Shown here: positions 18,353 through 27,089 of the stretch, piece after piece
How the letters are laid out: every line of letters begins with the position of its first letter
How positions within the stretch are numbered: position 1 is the stretch's first letter
From: Bifidobacterium pseudolongum subsp. pseudolongum DSM 20099
GTDB taxonomy: Bacteria > Actinomycetota > Actinomycetes > Actinomycetales > Bifidobacteriaceae
Assembly: GCF_000771225.1 (NCBI RefSeq)
Contig: NZ_JDTZ01000002.1
Location: forward strand, 186,001 to 250,000
Direction of reading: 5' to 3'
Length of the DNA stretch: 64,000 bases
The notes under the pieces: generated by a model
The model's input: only the letters and a program-made list of their open reading frames with translations
Told to the model about the DNA's origin: nothing
The model's database searches: none
Position numbers and translations under genes: made by a program

Positions 18353-19542
18353 CCGGCCACTGCGGCGAAGGCTTGCTCAAGGTCGCCGATGAGGTCGTCC
18401 ACATCTTCGATGCCGACCGAGAGCCGCACCAGGTTGGCCGGCACTTCGAGCGTGGTGCCGGCGACCGACATGTGCGTCATGGCCGCGGGCACTTCGATCA
18501 GCGACTCGACGCCGCCCAGCGATTCCGCAAGCGTGAAGATCTGCGTGGCGGCGGCGAACCGGCGCGCGGCCTCGGCTCCCCCGCTCAACTGCACCGAGAT
18601 CATGCCGCCGAAGCCGCCATGCATCTGACGTGCGGCGATCTCATGGCCCGGGTGTGATGCGAGGCCCGGGTACCAGACGCGTTCCACACCGCTGTGGTCT
18701 TCGAGCCAGTGGGCGATCGTCATCGCGTTCTCGCTGTGGCGCAGCACACGCAGTTCGAGAGTCTTCAACCCGCGCATGTCGAGCCATGCGTCGAATGGCG
18801 ACGGCACCGCGCCCGCGGAGTTCTGTACAAACGCGATCTGGTCGCGCATGGCTTCGTCGTTGACCACCACAGCGCCACCGACCACATCGGAGTGCCCGCC
18901 GATGTACTTCGTCGTCGAATAGACCACGGCGTCGGCGCCGTCGGCAAGCGGATGCTGCAGGATCGGCGAGGCGAAGGTGTTGTCCACCACCACTTTCGTG
19001 CCGTACTGGTGCGCGAGCGCAGATGTGGCGGCGATGTCGGTGATGTTGAGCAGCGGGTTCGACGGCGTTTCCACCCACAGGTACGCGTAATCCTTGGCGG
19101 CGAGCGCGGCGCTCACCTGGGCCGGGTCGGTGATGTCCACCACGTCGAGCCCGATGCCCCATGGCACGAACACTTTGGCGAGCAGACGGTAGGTGCCGCC
19201 GTACACGTCGTTGCCGATGAGCACATTGTCTCCGGGGCGCAGGGTGGCACGCAGGAGCACGTCGATCGCCGCAAGCCCGGAGGCGAAGCTCATCGCGTAG
19301 GCGCCGCCTTCGACGGCCGCGAGCTGCTCATCGAACGCGGTGCGGGTGGGATTGCCCGACCGGCTGTAATCGTAGCCGTGGCGCAGCTCGCCCACGCCGT
19401 CCTGTTTGAATGTGGATGTCATGAAGATCGGGGTGACGACCGCGCCGGTGGCGGGGTCGGGTGTCTGGCCGGCGTGGATGGCGCGTGTGGCCACGCCCAA
19501 GGTGGTGGTATCGTGCAGGATCTCGTGTGTGTTTGTGCTCAT
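18349..19542 (-). CDS. metB: cystathionine gamma-synthase/lyase-type enzyme
   Basis: PLP enzyme of the Cys/Met metabolism family, 397 residues. The PLP lysine is K212 in YSTTKYIGGHSDVVGG, and YDYSRSGNPTR, ETPSNPLL and VVDNTFASP are family marks. Synthase (forward transsulfuration) and lyase (reverse) activities cannot be separated from sequence. Being 34 bases downstream of a cysteine synthase/CBS-like gene suggests a two-step operon moving sulfur between homocysteine and cysteine. GGAGACA precedes ATG 19542. The last 4 bases overlap the end of the GH30 gene on the other strand. Confidence 0.92.
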   Translation of the reverse strand: MSTNTHEILHDTTTLGVATRAIHAGQTPDPATGAVVTPIFMTSTFKQDGVGELRHGYDYSRSGNPTRTAFDEQLAAVEGGAYAMSFASGLAAIDVLLRATLRPGDNVLIGNDVYGGTYRLLAKVFVPWGIGLDVVDITDPAQVSAALAAKDYAYLWVETPSNPLLNITDIAATSALAHQYGTKVVVDNTFASPILQHPLADGADAVVYSTTKYIGGHSDVVGGAVVVNDEAMRDQIAFVQNSAGAVPSPFDAWLDMRGLKTLELRVLRHSENAMTIAHWLEDHSGVERVWYPGLASHPGHEIAARQMHGGFGGMISVQLSGGAEAARRFAAATQIFTLAESLGGVESLIEVPAAMTHMSVAGTTLEVPANLVRLSVGIEDVDDLIGDLEQAFAAVAG

Positions 19543-19576
19543 TGGTATGTCTCCGTATGTGTGGTTGGGTGGGTGT

Positions 19577-20602
19577 TCAGGCCATGACTTCGGCGAGCGC
19601 CGCGTCGAGGATCGAGGGGCGGCTTGTGGCGGCCACCACGTCGGCGAAGCCGTTGTCGATCATCCAGTCGTCGTTGAAGATCTTCTCAAGGTAGCTGCGG
19701 CCGGAATCCGGCAGCAGCACCACGACCGTCTGCGATGCGTCGAGGTCGTGCTTCTTCGCGTAGGCCACGGCGGCGGCCACCGCCATGCCGCTCGAGCCGC
19801 CGACGAGCAGGCCCTCTTCGCCGGCGAGCCGGCGCGTCATCAGGTAGGCTTCGGCGTCGGTCACCTGTTCGATTGCATCGGCGATCGTCTGGTCGTAGGC
19901 GGCCGGGTAGAAGTCCTCGCCCACGCCTTCGATGCTGTAGCCGTGCACGTTGGTCGGGTCGGAGTAGATCGAGCCTTCGGGGTCGGCACCCACGACCGTC
20001 ACGGCGCCGTTGGACGCTTCCTTGAGGTAGCGGCCGGTGCCCGAGATGGTGCCGCCGGTGCCGATGCCGGCCACGAAATGCGTGATCTGGCCCGCGGTCG
20101 CTTCCCAGATCTCCGGGCCGGTCGTCTCGTAGTGGCTCAGCGGGCCGTTCGGGTTGCTGTATTGATTGGGCTTGAAGGCGCCGGGGATCGTCTCGGCCAA
20201 GCGGTCGGACACTCGGTAGTACGAGCGCGGGTCATCGGGTTCCACGTCGGTGGGGGTCACCACGACCTCCGCTCCGTAGGCGCGCAGTACGGCGCGCTTG
20301 GTCTCGTTCACCTTGTCGGGCACCACGAAGACCGTACGGTAGCCGCGCTGCTGGGCCACCATGGCGAGCCCCACGCCGGTGTTGCCGGACGTCGGCTCTA
20401 CGATCACACCGCCGGTCTTGAGTTTGCCTTCGCGTTCGGCGGCGTCGATGATGCGTGCGGCGATGCGGTCCTTGGACGATCCGCCGGGATTGAAGTACTC
20501 CACCTTGACGGCGATGGTGGCTTTGACGCCTTCGGTCACATGGTTGAGCTTGATGAGCGGGGTGTTGCCGATGAGTTCGGAAAGCGAGTTGTGGATTGCC
20601 AT
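19577..20602 (-). CDS. cysteine synthase / cystathionine beta-synthase-like PLP enzyme
   Basis: A 341-residue fold-type II PLP enzyme. K44 in YFNPGGSSKDRIA binds the cofactor, PTSGNTG (70-76) the substrate carboxylate, and GIGTGGTISGTGRYLKE the phosphate. The wording NPGGSSKDR (Ser for Val) and the EGVGEDFYPAAYD segment resemble cystathionine beta-synthase more than CysK, without the regulatory CBS domains. With metB downstream it could run reverse transsulfuration. ATG 20602 is chosen for AAGGAACAG before it; the frame is open 62 codons further but with no family match. Confidence 0.88.
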   Translation of the reverse strand: MAIHNSLSELIGNTPLIKLNHVTEGVKATIAVKVEYFNPGGSSKDRIAARIIDAAEREGKLKTGGVIVEPTSGNTGVGLAMVAQQRGYRTVFVVPDKVNETKRAVLRAYGAEVVVTPTDVEPDDPRSYYRVSDRLAETIPGAFKPNQYSNPNGPLSHYETTGPEIWEATAGQITHFVAGIGTGGTISGTGRYLKEASNGAVTVVGADPEGSIYSDPTNVHGYSIEGVGEDFYPAAYDQTIADAIEQVTDAEAYLMTRRLAGEEGLLVGGSSGMAVAAAVAYAKKHDLDASQTVVVLLPDSGRSYLEKIFNDDWMIDNGFADVVAATSRPSILDAALAEVMA

Positions 20603-21008
20603 GGGTCTGTTCCTTGCGTAGTTGGTGGTCGGTTGATTCGTACGGGGGTTGTGCATAAGACGGCCCCGCGTGAATCGCGCGTTCAAACCATGGCGAGAGA
20701 TGGAGATGTGGCGTTGCCCACGGGTATGCCACCGTAGGTTCCGGCAATCCGGTGTGGTTGAAAAAATCGGGCAGAGCTGCAGCCACACATGTGTTCATGG
20801 GTGTGGGCGGCGTCGGGGCCCTGAAGAATCAGACCGGTACCATCTCAAGTTATGCGTCGAAGACCGCGCGCTGTGGGGCGTGTGGTTAGCGACAACAACA
20901 ACATGAGAGATACATCATGTGCCATACCGTATCCACGCCACCCCGACAACCACGGCGTCATGCCCACATAATGGACATTCGGTTATCGCGAGCCGGCCAT
21001 AGCGGCCG
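20603..21008 (-). other. 406-base gene-free leader region before the cysteine synthase-like gene
   Basis: Read on the minus strand this gap holds CCACAC/GTGTGG arms (about 20784-20808) followed by a T6 run (20761-20766). That could be a weak attenuator or terminator well before ATG 20602. No SAM-I or T-box signature could be made out (no K-turn core of SAM-I, no intact T-box bulge). The remainder, and the stretch next to the ABC operon end, show nothing I can name. Confidence 0.3.
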
Positions 21009-21824
21009 TCACAGTGTGGCCGCTTCGATGAGCGCTTTCGTATAATCCTCCCGCGGTGTTTCCAGAATCTGCCGCACCGTGCCGCGCTCCACCACACGCC
21101 CATCGTGCAGCACGAGCACGCGGTCGGCGATGTGCTGCACCACACCCAGATCGTGCGAAACGAACAGCATGGCCATGCGCGGGTTGCGCGCGCGGATCGC
21201 CGCGAACGCGTCGAGGATCTGCACGCGCGCGGCCACATCGATCGCGCTCATCGCCTCGTCGGCGAGCAGCACGCTCGGCCCGGTCACGATCGCGCGCGCG
21301 ATCGCCACACGCTGCGCCTGCCCTCCCGAGAGGTCCATCGGGTAACGCCGCATGATCTCATCCGGCTCGAGCGACACGAGCGTGAGCGCCTCACGCACCC
21401 GGCGCTCGCACGTCTCGTCGTCGATATGCCGGTCGCGCAAACGCAGCGGTTCGGCGACCGAACGGAACGCCGTCCACCGCGGGTCGAGTGATTCGAAGGG
21501 GTTCTGGTAGACGATGCCTGATTCGTCGCGCAACACGCGCAGTTGCGGCGCGCCGGCGCGACCCTCGATCGACGCGCCTCGGTAGCGCACATCGCCGCCG
21601 TCCGGCGTCTCCAAGCCCAGCAGAATGCGCGTGAGCGTCGATTTGCCCGATCCCGAGGCGCCGATGATCGCCACGCACTGCCCCGCCGGCACGCTGATGT
21701 CGACGTCGAACAGCACTTGGTGCCGTGCGCGCGCCGGGCCGAAAACCTTGCATACACGCTCGCCCTGGAGCAGCATGTCCGTCTGTTCCGCCTGCGTCAG
21801 TGCGCCTGTCGCTGCATCTGTCAT
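21009..21824 (-). CDS. peptide-type ABC transporter ATPase (DppF/OppF-like)
   Basis: A 271-residue nucleotide-binding subunit. Walker A is GASGSGKST (55-63), then the Q-loop VYQNPFESLDPRW, the signature [14 protein letters not shown], Walker B VLLADEAMSA and the H-loop FVSHDLG. Note the Walker B ends ADEAMSAID rather than the common DEPTSALD, as in some DppF proteins. It is the last gene of a five-gene operon; its ATG overlaps the previous stop by 4 bases (ATGA). Together with the other ATPase it powers uptake through the two permeases upstream. Confidence 0.9.
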   Translation of the reverse strand: MTDAATGALTQAEQTDMLLQGERVCKVFGPARARHQVLFDVDISVPAGQCVAIIGASGSGKSTLTRILLGLETPDGGDVRYRGASIEGRAGAPQLRVLRDESGIVYQNPFESLDPRWTAFRSVAEPLRLRDRHIDDETCERRVREALTLVSLEPDEIMRRYPMDLSGGQAQRVAIARAIVTGPSVLLADEAMSAIDVAARVQILDAFAAIRARNPRMAMLFVSHDLGVVQHIADRVLVLHDGRVVERGTVRQILETPREDYTKALIEAATL

Positions 21825-22636
21825 TGCGCCCGCTCCCCTCGTGTGCCGCCGCCTTCGCCTTCCGCTCCGTGCAGCGTCAGTTCGCGCGCGGCCATCACGA
21901 GGCGCGCGCCCTGCGGTGTGCTCGGCTCGGTGAGCACACGCCGCGTGCGCCCCTGCTCCACAATCGTGCCGTGGTCCAGCACGTAGCAGTACTGCGTGGC
22001 GTGCGCGAGCACCGAAAAGTCGTGTGTGATGAACAGCATCGCCGCGCCGGCCTCGTCCACGAGCGAGACGAGCAGTTCCACGATCTGCCGTTGCGTCATC
22101 GAGTCGAGCGCCGTCGTCGGCTCGTCGGCGATGATCAGGCGCGGCGACGTGATCAGCGCGGTGGCGATGCCGACGCGCTGCTGCTGCCCGCCGGACAGCT
22201 CATGCGGGTGCCGCCCGATCAGGGACTCGTCGAGCCCCACTTTGCGCATCATCGCCAGCACGCGCGCCTGGCGGTCTTCGGCGGTCAGGTCGTAGTGCAG
22301 TTCGAGTGGCAGCGCGATCTGCCTGCCCACCGTGAGCAGCGGGTTGAGCGAGGCGCCGGGATTCTGGAACACCATGCCGATCGCCGCGCCGCGCAGGGCC
22401 GCCAGGTCGCGGTCCTGCATGCCGACGATCTGCTCGCCGTTCACATCGATTGATCCGCTGACCGTGGCTTCAACGGGCAACAGGCCCATCATCGCGCGCG
22501 CGATCATCGATTTGCCTGAGCCCGACGAGCCGATCAGGCCGACACGCTGGCCGTCGCGCACGTCGATATGCACATCGGAGACAATTGGCGCGCCGCCGAT
22601 GCGAATTGTGAGGCGGTTGATCGAAACGCCCATCAT
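21821..22636 (-). CDS. peptide-type ABC transporter ATPase (DppD/OppD-like)
   Basis: A 271-residue ATPase with Walker A GSSGSGKSM (36-44), the Q-loop VFQNPGASLNPLL, the signature [14 protein letters not shown], Walker B LIIADEPTTALD and the H-loop FITHDFS. ATG 22636 overlaps the end of the permease gene (ATGA), with GAGGTG just upstream; ATG 22633 is equally possible. The open frame extends far upstream, but that part is a shadow of the permease gene. It pairs with the downstream ATPase as a heterodimer, as in Dpp/Opp systems. Confidence 0.92.
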   Translation of the reverse strand: MMGVSINRLTIRIGGAPIVSDVHIDVRDGQRVGLIGSSGSGKSMIARAMMGLLPVEATVSGSIDVNGEQIVGMQDRDLAALRGAAIGMVFQNPGASLNPLLTVGRQIALPLELHYDLTAEDRQARVLAMMRKVGLDESLIGRHPHELSGGQQQRVGIATALITSPRLIIADEPTTALDSMTQRQIVELLVSLVDEAGAAMLFITHDFSVLAHATQYCYVLDHGTIVEQGRTRRVLTEPSTPQGARLVMAARELTLHGAEGEGGGTRGERAQ

Positions 22637-23547
22637 GCACCTCGCAATCGTGGATTGATGAGTGGGTCGGAGGCGTCGCGCAGCGCGTCTCCGAACAGGT
22701 TGAGCGCCACCACCACAATGGTGACGAGCAGGCCCGGCCACAGCACGGTGAGCGGGTAGATGTTGATGAACCGCACCGATGTGCTCAGCGAATGCCCCCA
22801 GCTCGGCACGCCGGACGGCACGCCGACGCCCAGATATGTCAGGCCGGCTTCGGCGAGCACGGCCGTGCCTGCCGAGAGCGAGCACTGCACGATGAGCACG
22901 GGCATGATATTCGGCACGATGTGCGTGAAGAACACGCGGGGGGCGGAGGCGCCGTTGGCGAGCGCCGACTCCACGTACATGCTGTGCGCGGCGAGTAATG
23001 CCTGAGGGCGTGCCACACGCGCCAGGTTGAGGCCGTAGCCGAAGCCGCACGCGAGCACGATGACCGCCACGGACGCGCCCATCGGCACGGCGAGCATGAG
23101 CGCGATCAGCACGGTGGGGATCGAGATCAGCGCGTCGATCGCCACGACCGAGCCATGTGCGAGCGCGGAATGGCGCGAGACCATCATCGCGACGAGCAGC
23201 AGGCCGAACGCCGCAGCGAAAGCCACGGTGAGCAGCACGATGAGCAGATTGGTGCGCGAGCCGGCCATGAGCCAGCTGAACAGGTCGGCGCCGGTGCCGT
23301 CGGTGCCGAGCCAATGGGCGCGCGAGGGCGCGGACCAGACGTGATAGCCGTCGGTCTTCCACAGTGACTGCGGGGTCCAGAACAGCGAGACCACCGAAAT
23401 GAGTGCCCAAAGGCCGAGCACGATGAGCGCGAACCGGCCGGTGCCGTGGCTCCACATCGTACTGAGCACAATGCACACACGGCGCCAGCCGTGCACGCCG
23501 CGTGCGTCGGTGCGCACGCGTGGGGTGGATACGGGTGAATCTGGCAT
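22633..23547 (-). CDS. peptide-type ABC transporter permease (DppC/OppC-like)
   Basis: A 304-residue membrane subunit with about six transmembrane segments. The amino-terminal cytoplasmic stretch and first helix (FALIVLGLWALISVVSLF) precede the typical WLGTDGTGADLFSWLMAGSR motif. The permease coupling loop is seen in VESALANGASAPRVFFTHIVPN, and the end is DALRDASDPLINPR. ATG 23547 starts just after the stop of the upstream permease, with GGGAG before it. It forms a heterodimer with the following entry. Confidence 0.92.
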   Translation of the reverse strand: MPDSPVSTPRVRTDARGVHGWRRVCIVLSTMWSHGTGRFALIVLGLWALISVVSLFWTPQSLWKTDGYHVWSAPSRAHWLGTDGTGADLFSWLMAGSRTNLLIVLLTVAFAAAFGLLLVAMMVSRHSALAHGSVVAIDALISIPTVLIALMLAVPMGASVAVIVLACGFGYGLNLARVARPQALLAAHSMYVESALANGASAPRVFFTHIVPNIMPVLIVQCSLSAGTAVLAEAGLTYLGVGVPSGVPSWGHSLSTSVRFINIYPLTVLWPGLLVTIVVVALNLFGDALRDASDPLINPRLRGA

Positions 23548-23548
23548 A

Positions 23549-24499
23549 TCAATCTCCCAACCGCGGGTCGAGTGCGCGGTGCGCGATGTCGACGAGCAGG
23601 CCGATGACGAGGAAGAACGCGGCGAGCATGAACAGTTCGCTCTGCACGGCGATGAGGTCGCGGTGTCCCAAGTCGTCGACGAGACCGCTGCCGATGCCGG
23701 GCAACGCAAACAGGTTCTCGATCACCATCACGCCGGTGATCATCTCGGCGAAGGTCAGGCCGATCACCGAGACGAGCTGCGGCATGGCGAGCCGCAAGCC
23801 CACGCGCGTCAACGCCTGCTGGCGCGTCATGCCGCATGCCATGGCCATCTCGATTGTGCCGGTGGACGCCACGGACTGCAGGGCGGAACGCGTGTAGCGC
23901 ATCATCGATGCACCCACGATCACGCCCACGGTCAACGCAGGCAGCACGAGCGAGGCGAGCGCACGGCCGGGGTCGGCCCAGCCCGCCTGCGGGAAGCCCG
24001 ACGCGGGCAGGATGGGGATCAACCCCGATCCTCGCGCGAACAGCAGGATGAGGATCAGGCCACCCCACAGGGCCGGCACGGCGCCACCCACAATGGCCAC
24101 ACCCTGGTAGACGGCGCGGGCGCGCGGGGAACGCGCGAGCACGGCGGCACACCCAGTGGGTATGCCGATCGCAAGCGCGATGATAAGGCCCAGAATGATG
24201 AGCGGAAAGGTGATGGCGGCACGGGCGCCGACGAGGGCGGCCACGGGTTGTCCGGTGAGCATGGCGGTGCCGAAGTCGCCACGCACCAAGCCGGCGATCC
24301 ACGCGCCGTACTGCACGATCAGCGGGCGGTCGAGGCCCATCTGCGCGCGCAGCGCCTCCACGCGTTCGGGCGGCGAGTTGAGGCCGGCCATGATGGTAGC
24401 GATGTCGCCGGGCAGCACGCGCAACGCCAGGAAGATCACCACAGAGATGGCGAAGAGCGCCACAACAAACAGCAGCAGCCGGCGTGCAAGGTAGTTCAT
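23549..24499 (-). CDS. peptide-type ABC transporter permease (DppB/OppB-like)
   Basis: A 316-residue permease. The amino-terminal NYLARRLLLFVVALFAISVV and the VLPGDIATIMAG segment are classic for the DppB group, and ACGMTRQQALTRVGLRLAMP is its coupling loop. About six transmembrane segments are visible. ATG 24499 is used; a GTG at 24505 overlapping the binding-protein stop (GTGA) is an alternative two codons earlier. It follows the binding-protein gene directly and precedes DppC by 1 base, so the five genes are one transcription unit. Confidence 0.9.
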   Translation of the reverse strand: MNYLARRLLLFVVALFAISVVIFLALRVLPGDIATIMAGLNSPPERVEALRAQMGLDRPLIVQYGAWIAGLVRGDFGTAMLTGQPVAALVGARAAITFPLIILGLIIALAIGIPTGCAAVLARSPRARAVYQGVAIVGGAVPALWGGLILILLFARGSGLIPILPASGFPQAGWADPGRALASLVLPALTVGVIVGASMMRYTRSALQSVASTGTIEMAMACGMTRQQALTRVGLRLAMPQLVSVIGLTFAEMITGVMVIENLFALPGIGSGLVDDLGHRDLIAVQSELFMLAAFFLVIGLLVDIAHRALDPRLGD

Positions 24500-24501
24500 G
24501 G

Positions 24502-26166
24502 TCACTTGGTGGCAGCCGGTGTATAGCTGAGTTCGGCCAGCGGCATCAGCGTCTGGTTCATGTTCACGGGGAACCCGCTCACACCTTTGTCCATCGCCGT
24601 GGTCACGCGGTAGTTGAACAGCCAGTCGGCGGCGGCGTCCTGCGAGACGATGCGCGCGGCCTGCGCGAGCAGCTCGTCGCGCTTGGCGTCGTCGGTGGAG
24701 CCAAGCGCATCATCGGTGAGTTCCGCCACCTTGGGGTTGTTGTAGTTGTAGTAGTAGTCCGCGTTCGACCATTGCGTGAAGTCGTGGCTTTCGTTGTGGT
24801 CGACGAGCGAAAGGTCGTAGTCCTTGTCGGTGTACACGTCCTGCAGCCATGTGGAGAACTCGACGACGTTCACCTTGAGGTCGATGTTCACGGCCTTGAG
24901 TTGGCTGCGCAACTGGTCGCCGATGTCGGTGCCGTAGGTGTTGGCGTAGGTGAGCGTGAGCTTGAGCGGATGCTCCTTGGTGTAGCCGGCCTCTGTGAGC
25001 AGCGCCTTCGCCTTCTCCACGTTGTGCGGGTACAGGCCCGTGAGATCCTCATAGCCTGGGTCGAGCGATGGGATCGGGCCACCGAGCGCCTTGTCAGTGC
25101 CGCCGCGCGCGGCGATGAGCTGGTCATGGTCGATCGCGTAGCGGATCGCCTCACGCACGCGCTTGTCACCTGTGGGCTTGCCTGCGGCGTTGTTCATGCC
25201 CAGCACGTATTTGTCGGTGCCGTCGCCGGCTTCCACCGTGTAGTGCGCCGGGTCGTCTTCGAACGGCTTGGCGAGCGATGCGGTGATTGGGGCGAGCACC
25301 TGCACCTCGTTGGATTTGAGCGCGTTCACGGCGGCGTTGTCGTCGGCGAAGTACTTCACCACGACCGTGGGAGTCTTGGGCTGGGCGCCCCAGTACTTCG
25401 GGTTGGCCTTCAGGGTGATCGAGCTGTTCGGGGTGAACTGTTCCACCACGTACGGCCCCGAGCCCACCGCCTGCGTCTTCGCCACATACTTCGCGTCCTT
25501 GTCGAACACGAGTCCGGCACGGCCCGTCAGCGCCCACAGCAGGTTGGCGTAGGGCTTGGTCAGTTCGATCACCACGGTGTCGCTGTTCGGCGCACTCACC
25601 GACTTGAAGTTCTTCAGTGCGTCGGCGTCGTGGTATTGTTTGCTTTCGAGCTCGTTGATCGACCACACCACGTCTTCGGCGGTCAACGGATCGCCGTTCG
25701 AGAACGTGAGTCCTGTGTTGAGATGGAACGTGTACTTCAGGCCGTCAGCGCTCACATCCCAGCTTTTCGCGAGCGCCGGCCCCACCTTGTTCTCGCTGCT
25801 GCGGGCCACAAGGCCTTCGTACACGTTGCCGATGAGCACCTGGTCGAGCGCGGAGCCGGCCGTGTTGCGAATGTCGAGGTTGGTGGGGGCGAGTTTGAGC
25901 CCGATCGCCACGGTGTCCGCGGCGCCGCTGGACTGCGTCTGGTCCGCCTTGCGGGTCCACGGGTGCCACAGCCCCACGATGAGCGCCACGGCGATCACGA
26001 TCACGGCCACAATGGCCCATACGGAACGTCGTGGCCCGCCGCCCGGCCGTTTGGCGTGCGCCTGGAGCGAGGCGTCGGTGCTGAATGCGGTGTCTTGCTG
26101 GTTGGTGTGCCCTTCGGTCGCGCCGGACTCGCCGTGCGCGCCATTGGCTCCATTCGTTGCTGTCAT
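24502..26166 (-). CDS. peptide-type ABC transporter substrate-binding protein, membrane-anchored
   Basis: A 554-residue family 5 solute-binding protein, first gene of the operon. After a polar amino terminus of about 47 residues comes a single hydrophobic helix (SVWAIVAVIVIAVALIVGLW, about 48-67), then the binding domain with VYEGLVARSSENKVGPALA, WSINELESKQYH, GSGPYVVEQF and FTQWSNADYY. There is no lipobox cysteine after the helix, so it is probably held by an uncleaved transmembrane anchor. The ligand (oligopeptide, nickel, sugar) is not determinable. GAGG five bases before ATG 26166 decides the start; longer versions from 26190 or 26304 lack this. Confidence 0.88.
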   Translation of the reverse strand: MTATNGANGAHGESGATEGHTNQQDTAFSTDASLQAHAKRPGGGPRRSVWAIVAVIVIAVALIVGLWHPWTRKADQTQSSGAADTVAIGLKLAPTNLDIRNTAGSALDQVLIGNVYEGLVARSSENKVGPALAKSWDVSADGLKYTFHLNTGLTFSNGDPLTAEDVVWSINELESKQYHDADALKNFKSVSAPNSDTVVIELTKPYANLLWALTGRAGLVFDKDAKYVAKTQAVGSGPYVVEQFTPNSSITLKANPKYWGAQPKTPTVVVKYFADDNAAVNALKSNEVQVLAPITASLAKPFEDDPAHYTVEAGDGTDKYVLGMNNAAGKPTGDKRVREAIRYAIDHDQLIAARGGTDKALGGPIPSLDPGYEDLTGLYPHNVEKAKALLTEAGYTKEHPLKLTLTYANTYGTDIGDQLRSQLKAVNIDLKVNVVEFSTWLQDVYTDKDYDLSLVDHNESHDFTQWSNADYYYNYNNPKVAELTDDALGSTDDAKRDELLAQAARIVSQDAAADWLFNYRVTTAMDKGVSGFPVNMNQTLMPLAELSYTPAATK

Positions 26167-26330
26167 GGAATCCTCAATGGTTGGTTGCATGCGGGCTTGC
26201 CGCCCGCGCTTCTTGACTTCTGCTTGTTGCGTATGGTTGACCGCCCCAGCCGGGGTCGGCCACCTCCCGCTATTGTAGAGGGGCGTGCATATTTCGCCGC
26301 GCACGCCACGCCCGGCACGAAGGAGACGCC

Positions 26331-27089
26331 ATGCTGATCGCCGTAGACATTGGAAACACGAACATCGTGCTCGGGTTCATCGAAGACGAGCAGGTGGCCG
26401 CCACCTACCGCATCACCACCAAATCGAACCACACCTCCGACGAGTTCGGCATCATGATGCTGCAGTTCCTGCAGCTCAAAGGCTTTGCGCCGCGCGATGT
26501 GCACGACGTCATCATCACGTCGGTCGTGCCGAAGGTGATGCATTCGTTCACCGCGGCGATCGTCAAGTTCCTTGGCATCACACCGATGGTGGTCGGCCCG
26601 GGCATCCGCACCGGCATGAACATCCACATCGACGACCCGCGCTCGCTCGGCGCCGACTGCCTCGCCGACTGCGCTGGCGCGTACGCCACGTACGGCGGCC
26701 GCACGCTCGTGATCGACATGGGCACGGCCACCACCTACAACTACGTGGACGAGCATGCCACCATCACCTGCGGCCTGATCACGACCGGCATCCGCACCGC
26801 GGCGGAGGCGCTCACCTCGATGACGGCGCAGCTACCCGAAGTGGAGATCCGGCGCCCCACGTCGATTCTGGCGAAAGACACGAAGAACGCGATCCAAGCC
26901 GGGCTGTATTACGACTTCCTCGGCGGCATCGAACGCATCATCACGCAATTCCACCGCGAGATCCCCGAGGACTTCCAGGTTGTGGCCACCGGCGGTCTTG
27001 CGCGCATACTCGACACGCCGTTGATCGACGTGGTCGACCCCGACCTCATCTTCAAGGGCATGCTCTGGATCTACCGCAAGAACATCTAG
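26331..27089 (+). CDS. coaX: type III pantothenate kinase
   Basis: Catalyses the first step of CoA synthesis, ATP-dependent phosphorylation of pantothenate. The 252 residues show phosphate motif 1 DIGNTN (6-11), the pantothenate region PGIRTG (90-95), and DMGTATTYN (129-137) for adenosine. The normally invariant GADR is GADC here (107-110), keeping the catalytic Asp109 but replacing Arg with Cys. GAAGGAGACGCC precedes ATG 26331. It is divergent from the ABC operon; its last 4 bases overlap the end of the opposite lipoprotein gene. Confidence 0.92.
   Translation: MLIAVDIGNTNIVLGFIEDEQVAATYRITTKSNHTSDEFGIMMLQFLQLKGFAPRDVHDVIITSVVPKVMHSFTAAIVKFLGITPMVVGPGIRTGMNIHIDDPRSLGADCLADCAGAYATYGGRTLVIDMGTATTYNYVDEHATITCGLITTGIRTAAEALTSMTAQLPEVEIRRPTSILAKDTKNAIQAGLYYDFLGGIERIITQFHREIPEDFQVVATGGLARILDTPLIDVVDPDLIFKGMLWIYRKNI

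Noticed and set aside
20603..21008. T-box or SAM riboswitch before the cysteine synthase-like gene
   Set aside because: GGTGG- and GGTACC-like pieces occur, but the conserved T-box bulge and SAM-I core were not found.
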